This document shows positions 13,676 through 15,857 of a stretch of 15,857 nucleotides of DNA, piece by piece. The translations under genes and the position numbers were made by a program. Every line of letters begins with the position of its first letter. Position 1 is the first letter of the stretch. Source of the stretch: Ga0077554 sp046590885 (GTDB taxonomy: Bacteria; Pseudomonadota; Gammaproteobacteria; Ga0077554; Ga007554); assembly GCA_046590885.1 (NCBI GenBank), contig JBKJTS010000189.1, positions 1-15,857 of the forward strand, read 5' to 3'. Under the pieces are notes generated by a model. It searched no databases, was not told where the DNA came from, and saw only the letters and a program-made list of their open reading frames with translations.

Positions 13676-15277
13676 ATGAGTAGTATGGACTTCTTCAGAA
13701 AGACAACAAAAACTGCGGGCTGGATGGCTATCAATATTCAGGCCAACAGCATTTGTGTTGCGCATATTCAGCCTTCCGCCACAACCCTGCCTGCAGTAAC
13801 GCTGGCAACGTCTTATAGCGCTGCCAATTCTTCTGCCGCACTTATCCTGCTGAAACTCGCCAAGGAATGGCGTGCCAACCACTATCAGTGTACGACCGTG
13901 CTGGCCTCTAATGAATACCAGCTCTTGTCCGTAGAGCCACCCAACGTACCTGCGCAAGAACTCAAAACCGCCATGCGCTGGCGCCTCAAAGACCTGCTCG
14001 ACTACCCCGTCGAAGACGCAACGCTGGATATTCTGAATGTCTCGCCAAATAAAGATATACCGGCGAAGAATCAGCCCATATATACCGTCGCCGCACGTTC
14101 CAAATCCATAGAGCCATGCCAGTCGTTATTTAGGCAAGCCAAAATTGCTTTGGGCATCATTGATATACCTGAAATGGCGCAGCGCAATATTGCTATGCTG
14201 TTGAATGCAGAAGGCCGCGGGGTAGCACTGTTGTCATTCAATGCCGAGGGTGGGCTGCTCACAATTACCTGTGCGGATACACTCTACCTGTCACGGCGTA
14301 TCAACGTCACACTGTCCCAGCTCACCCAGCCAGACATTGAGCAAAAGAATAGTTGTTATGAAAAAATTACACTCGAATTGCAACGCTCCCTGGATTATTT
14401 TGATCGTCAATACAACTTTGTTACGTTATCAAAATTGGTGCTTGCACCGTTAGGTGATTCTGGCGCAAGTTTACAAGAATACATGGCGGCCAACCTGTAT
14501 ATTCCGATAGAAATATTAAATCTGGAAACCGTACTGGATTTTTCTACAGTACCGGAATTAAAAAATCCGGAACAGCAGCAGTATTATTTTATGGCACTGG
14601 GTGCCGCATTGCGTGATGAAAAACACACTTCTATCAATCTTTTCAATCCACTGCTCCTGAAACAGACAAATAATTTCCCGGCACAGGCCATGGTGCGAGC
14701 CCTTGGCCTTATTCTACTGAGTACCCTGCTGTTCTACGGTTATGGTTGGTATCAGCTTAAAGAAATGGAAAAACAGGCAGCCCAAAGTGACGCGCTTCAT
14801 AATTCCACTCAGGCACAACTTGCCCAAGTAATTGCCACAGAAAATTTTAACACAGCCAGTAAAATACTCGAAAATGAAGTGGCGCAAGCAGAAACACAAC
14901 TCAAAGCGCGCCGTCAGATTCTCGAGATGATAAAAAAAGGTGGGCTAGGGAACACAAAGGGATTTTCAGAATACCTGCGTGCACTGTCGCGGCAAACAGT
15001 AGATGGGCTATGGATTACTCGCTTCCAGATGTCAGGTGCGGGAGACGATATGATGATCAGCGGGCGTACTCTGCGACCTGATCAGGTGCCGATATTCATT
15101 AATCATCTTAAACAAGAAAAAGTGATGACAGGAAGAACCTTCGAAACACTGGAAATGCACACCCCCTCTATGACTAACGGCGGTGCTAACAATTCAGCAA
15201 CAGAGGGCGCGCCGGTTTTATCGCCACGTTACATCGAATTCAATCTGCATAATACCCCATCGGGGAAAATACACTGA
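13676..15277 (+). CDS. mshI: MSHA biogenesis protein MshI (PilM-like domain joined to PilN-like domain)
   Basis: This 533-residue protein belongs to the inner-membrane alignment complex. Residues about 14-315 resemble PilM/GspL actin-like cytoplasmic domains (GWMAINIQANSICVAHI, then AMRWRLKDLLDYPVEDA and YFDRQYN near 241-247). A PilN-like part follows: SINLFNP (319-325), one membrane helix (about 338-360), a Gln/Glu/Ala-rich coiled coil (about 362-420) and a periplasmic domain with GLWITRFQMSG and ISGRTLRPDQVPIFINHL. In ordinary type IVa systems these are two genes, pilM and pilN. No Shine-Dalgarno sequence is visible before the ATG at 13676, and an ATG at 13685 is an alternative. The stop overlaps the mshJ start as TGATG. 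It lies after mshQ rather than upstream of mshE as in Vibrio. Confidence 0.87.
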   Translation: MSSMDFFRKTTKTAGWMAINIQANSICVAHIQPSATTLPAVTLATSYSAANSSAALILLKLAKEWRANHYQCTTVLASNEYQLLSVEPPNVPAQELKTAMRWRLKDLLDYPVEDATLDILNVSPNKDIPAKNQPIYTVAARSKSIEPCQSLFRQAKIALGIIDIPEMAQRNIAMLLNAEGRGVALLSFNAEGGLLTITCADTLYLSRRINVTLSQLTQPDIEQKNSCYEKITLELQRSLDYFDRQYNFVTLSKLVLAPLGDSGASLQEYMAANLYIPIEILNLETVLDFSTVPELKNPEQQQYYFMALGAALRDEKHTSINLFNPLLLKQTNNFPAQAMVRALGLILLSTLLFYGYGWYQLKEMEKQAAQSDALHNSTQAQLAQVIATENFNTASKILENEVAQAETQLKARRQILEMIKKGGLGNTKGFSEYLRALSRQTVDGLWITRFQMSGAGDDMMISGRTLRPDQVPIFINHLKQEKVMTGRTFETLEMHTPSMTNGGANNSATEGAPVLSPRYIEFNLHNTPSGKIH

Positions 15278-15857
15278 TGGCGCTGCCATTACAACTACAA
15301 CGCTTCACAGCACGCATCAACGCACTAGACCTGCGCCAGCGGATGTTAATTTTTATGATGGCAGCGCTGGCACTCATTACGGTGGTGTATAGTGTACTGA
15401 TCAATCCCCTTATGAAACAGCAGCAACAGCTGTCGCAAAAAATCACCGAAAATCAAGGTAAAATTAATACACTGCAAATGCAAATTCAAATGCATATGGC
15501 AACGAAGCATATCGACCCGAATGCACCGTTACGGGCACGTCTCGAACAATTTAAAGAAGTGTCGGTAAATCTTCGTCATGATCTTAACAGTATCAAAGAT
15601 GGGCTGGTTACTCCGCAGCAAATGCCAATGTTGCTAAAAGATATTTTACGCGGTAATCACTCGTTGCGCCTTACATCCATGAAGACACTGCCGACTCAGC
15701 ACCTCGGTGTGAGTGCGAATGAAGATGTCACAAAAATACCAAACACTATGGCTAATTCTGTGCCTGAGGTGGGCGCGTATAAGCATGGTTTTGAGATTAC
15801 ACTACAAGGTGAGTATCTGGATATGCTAGGGTATCTGTCTGCAATTGAAGCATCACC
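15277..15857 (+). CDS. mshJ: MSHA biogenesis protein MshJ (PilO-like; partial)
   Basis: The frame opens at the ATG overlapping the mshI stop and stays open for 193 codons to the window edge. It begins MALPLQLQRFTARINALDLRQR, then one membrane segment (LIFMMAALALITVVYSVLI, residues 24-42). A Gln/Lys-rich coiled coil (about 44-75) follows with the PilO-like NPLMKQQQQ start. The periplasmic part contains DGLVTPQQMPMLLKDIL, LRLTSMKTLP and HGFEITLQGEYLDMLGYLSAIE, typical of MshJ/PilO family proteins that pair with PilN-like partners. The coupling to mshI and the fold order give a complete PilM-N-O set from two genes. The C-terminus is outside the window. Confidence 0.83.
   Translation, partial: MALPLQLQRFTARINALDLRQRMLIFMMAALALITVVYSVLINPLMKQQQQLSQKITENQGKINTLQMQIQMHMATKHIDPNAPLRARLEQFKEVSVNLRHDLNSIKDGLVTPQQMPMLLKDILRGNHSLRLTSMKTLPTQHLGVSANEDVTKIPNTMANSVPEVGAYKHGFEITLQGEYLDMLGYLSAIEAS

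Noticed and set aside
1..15857. CRISPR array, tRNA, insertion sequence or phage genes
   Set aside because: No regularly spaced repeats, cloverleaf sequences, transposase motifs or phage structural proteins were found on either strand.

Overview
The window looks like a chromosomal segment of a betaproteobacterium. The ribosomal and DnaB proteins read as betaproteobacterial, perhaps Nitrosomonadales-like, but this placement rests on protein appearance alone. No phage, transposase, CRISPR array, tRNA or rRNA is visible. The window holds two unrelated parts, and both end genes run off its edges.

Left part (1-3468, minus strand): a housekeeping ribosomal/replication operon in the order rpsF, rpsR, DUF2232 membrane protein, rplI, dnaB. 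The dnaB gene is cut by the left edge after 358 codons. A good sigma70-type promoter (3562-3591) and a roughly 85-nt leader with two hairpins precede rpsF. No priB lies between rpsF and rpsR. A long nested inverted repeat (1100-1168) sits between rplI and dnaB.

Middle (3469-4712): a divergent promoter region with a 15-bp palindrome leads to a single dienelactone hydrolase-family gene with an export signal. A C/G-rich hairpin and about 150 bp of apparently empty sequence follow.

Right part (4713-15857, plus strand): a mannose-sensitive haemagglutinin (MSHA) type IV pilus cluster in the order mshE, mshG, one major pilin gene, mshC, mshD, mshO, mshP, mshQ, mshI, mshJ (cut by the right edge). 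MshE is the extension ATPase and carries the tandem c-di-GMP-binding N-terminal motif. MshG is the inner-membrane platform. Four class III prepilins (MshA-, C-, D- and O-like), the prepilin-like MshP and the large exported MshQ make the fibre and its tip. MshI (PilM-like plus PilN-like halves) and MshJ (PilO-like) form the inner-membrane alignment complex. In Vibrio the I-J-K-L-M-N block precedes E-G-F-B-A-C-D-O-P-Q; here I-J follow Q, and mshB and mshF are missing.

I see no wholly undescribed system. The most useful leads are the rearranged MSHA cluster, the two-domain MshI, the N-terminal domain of MshQ, the 208-bp gap before mshP, the structured rpsF leader and the palindromic operator candidate upstream of the hydrolase gene.
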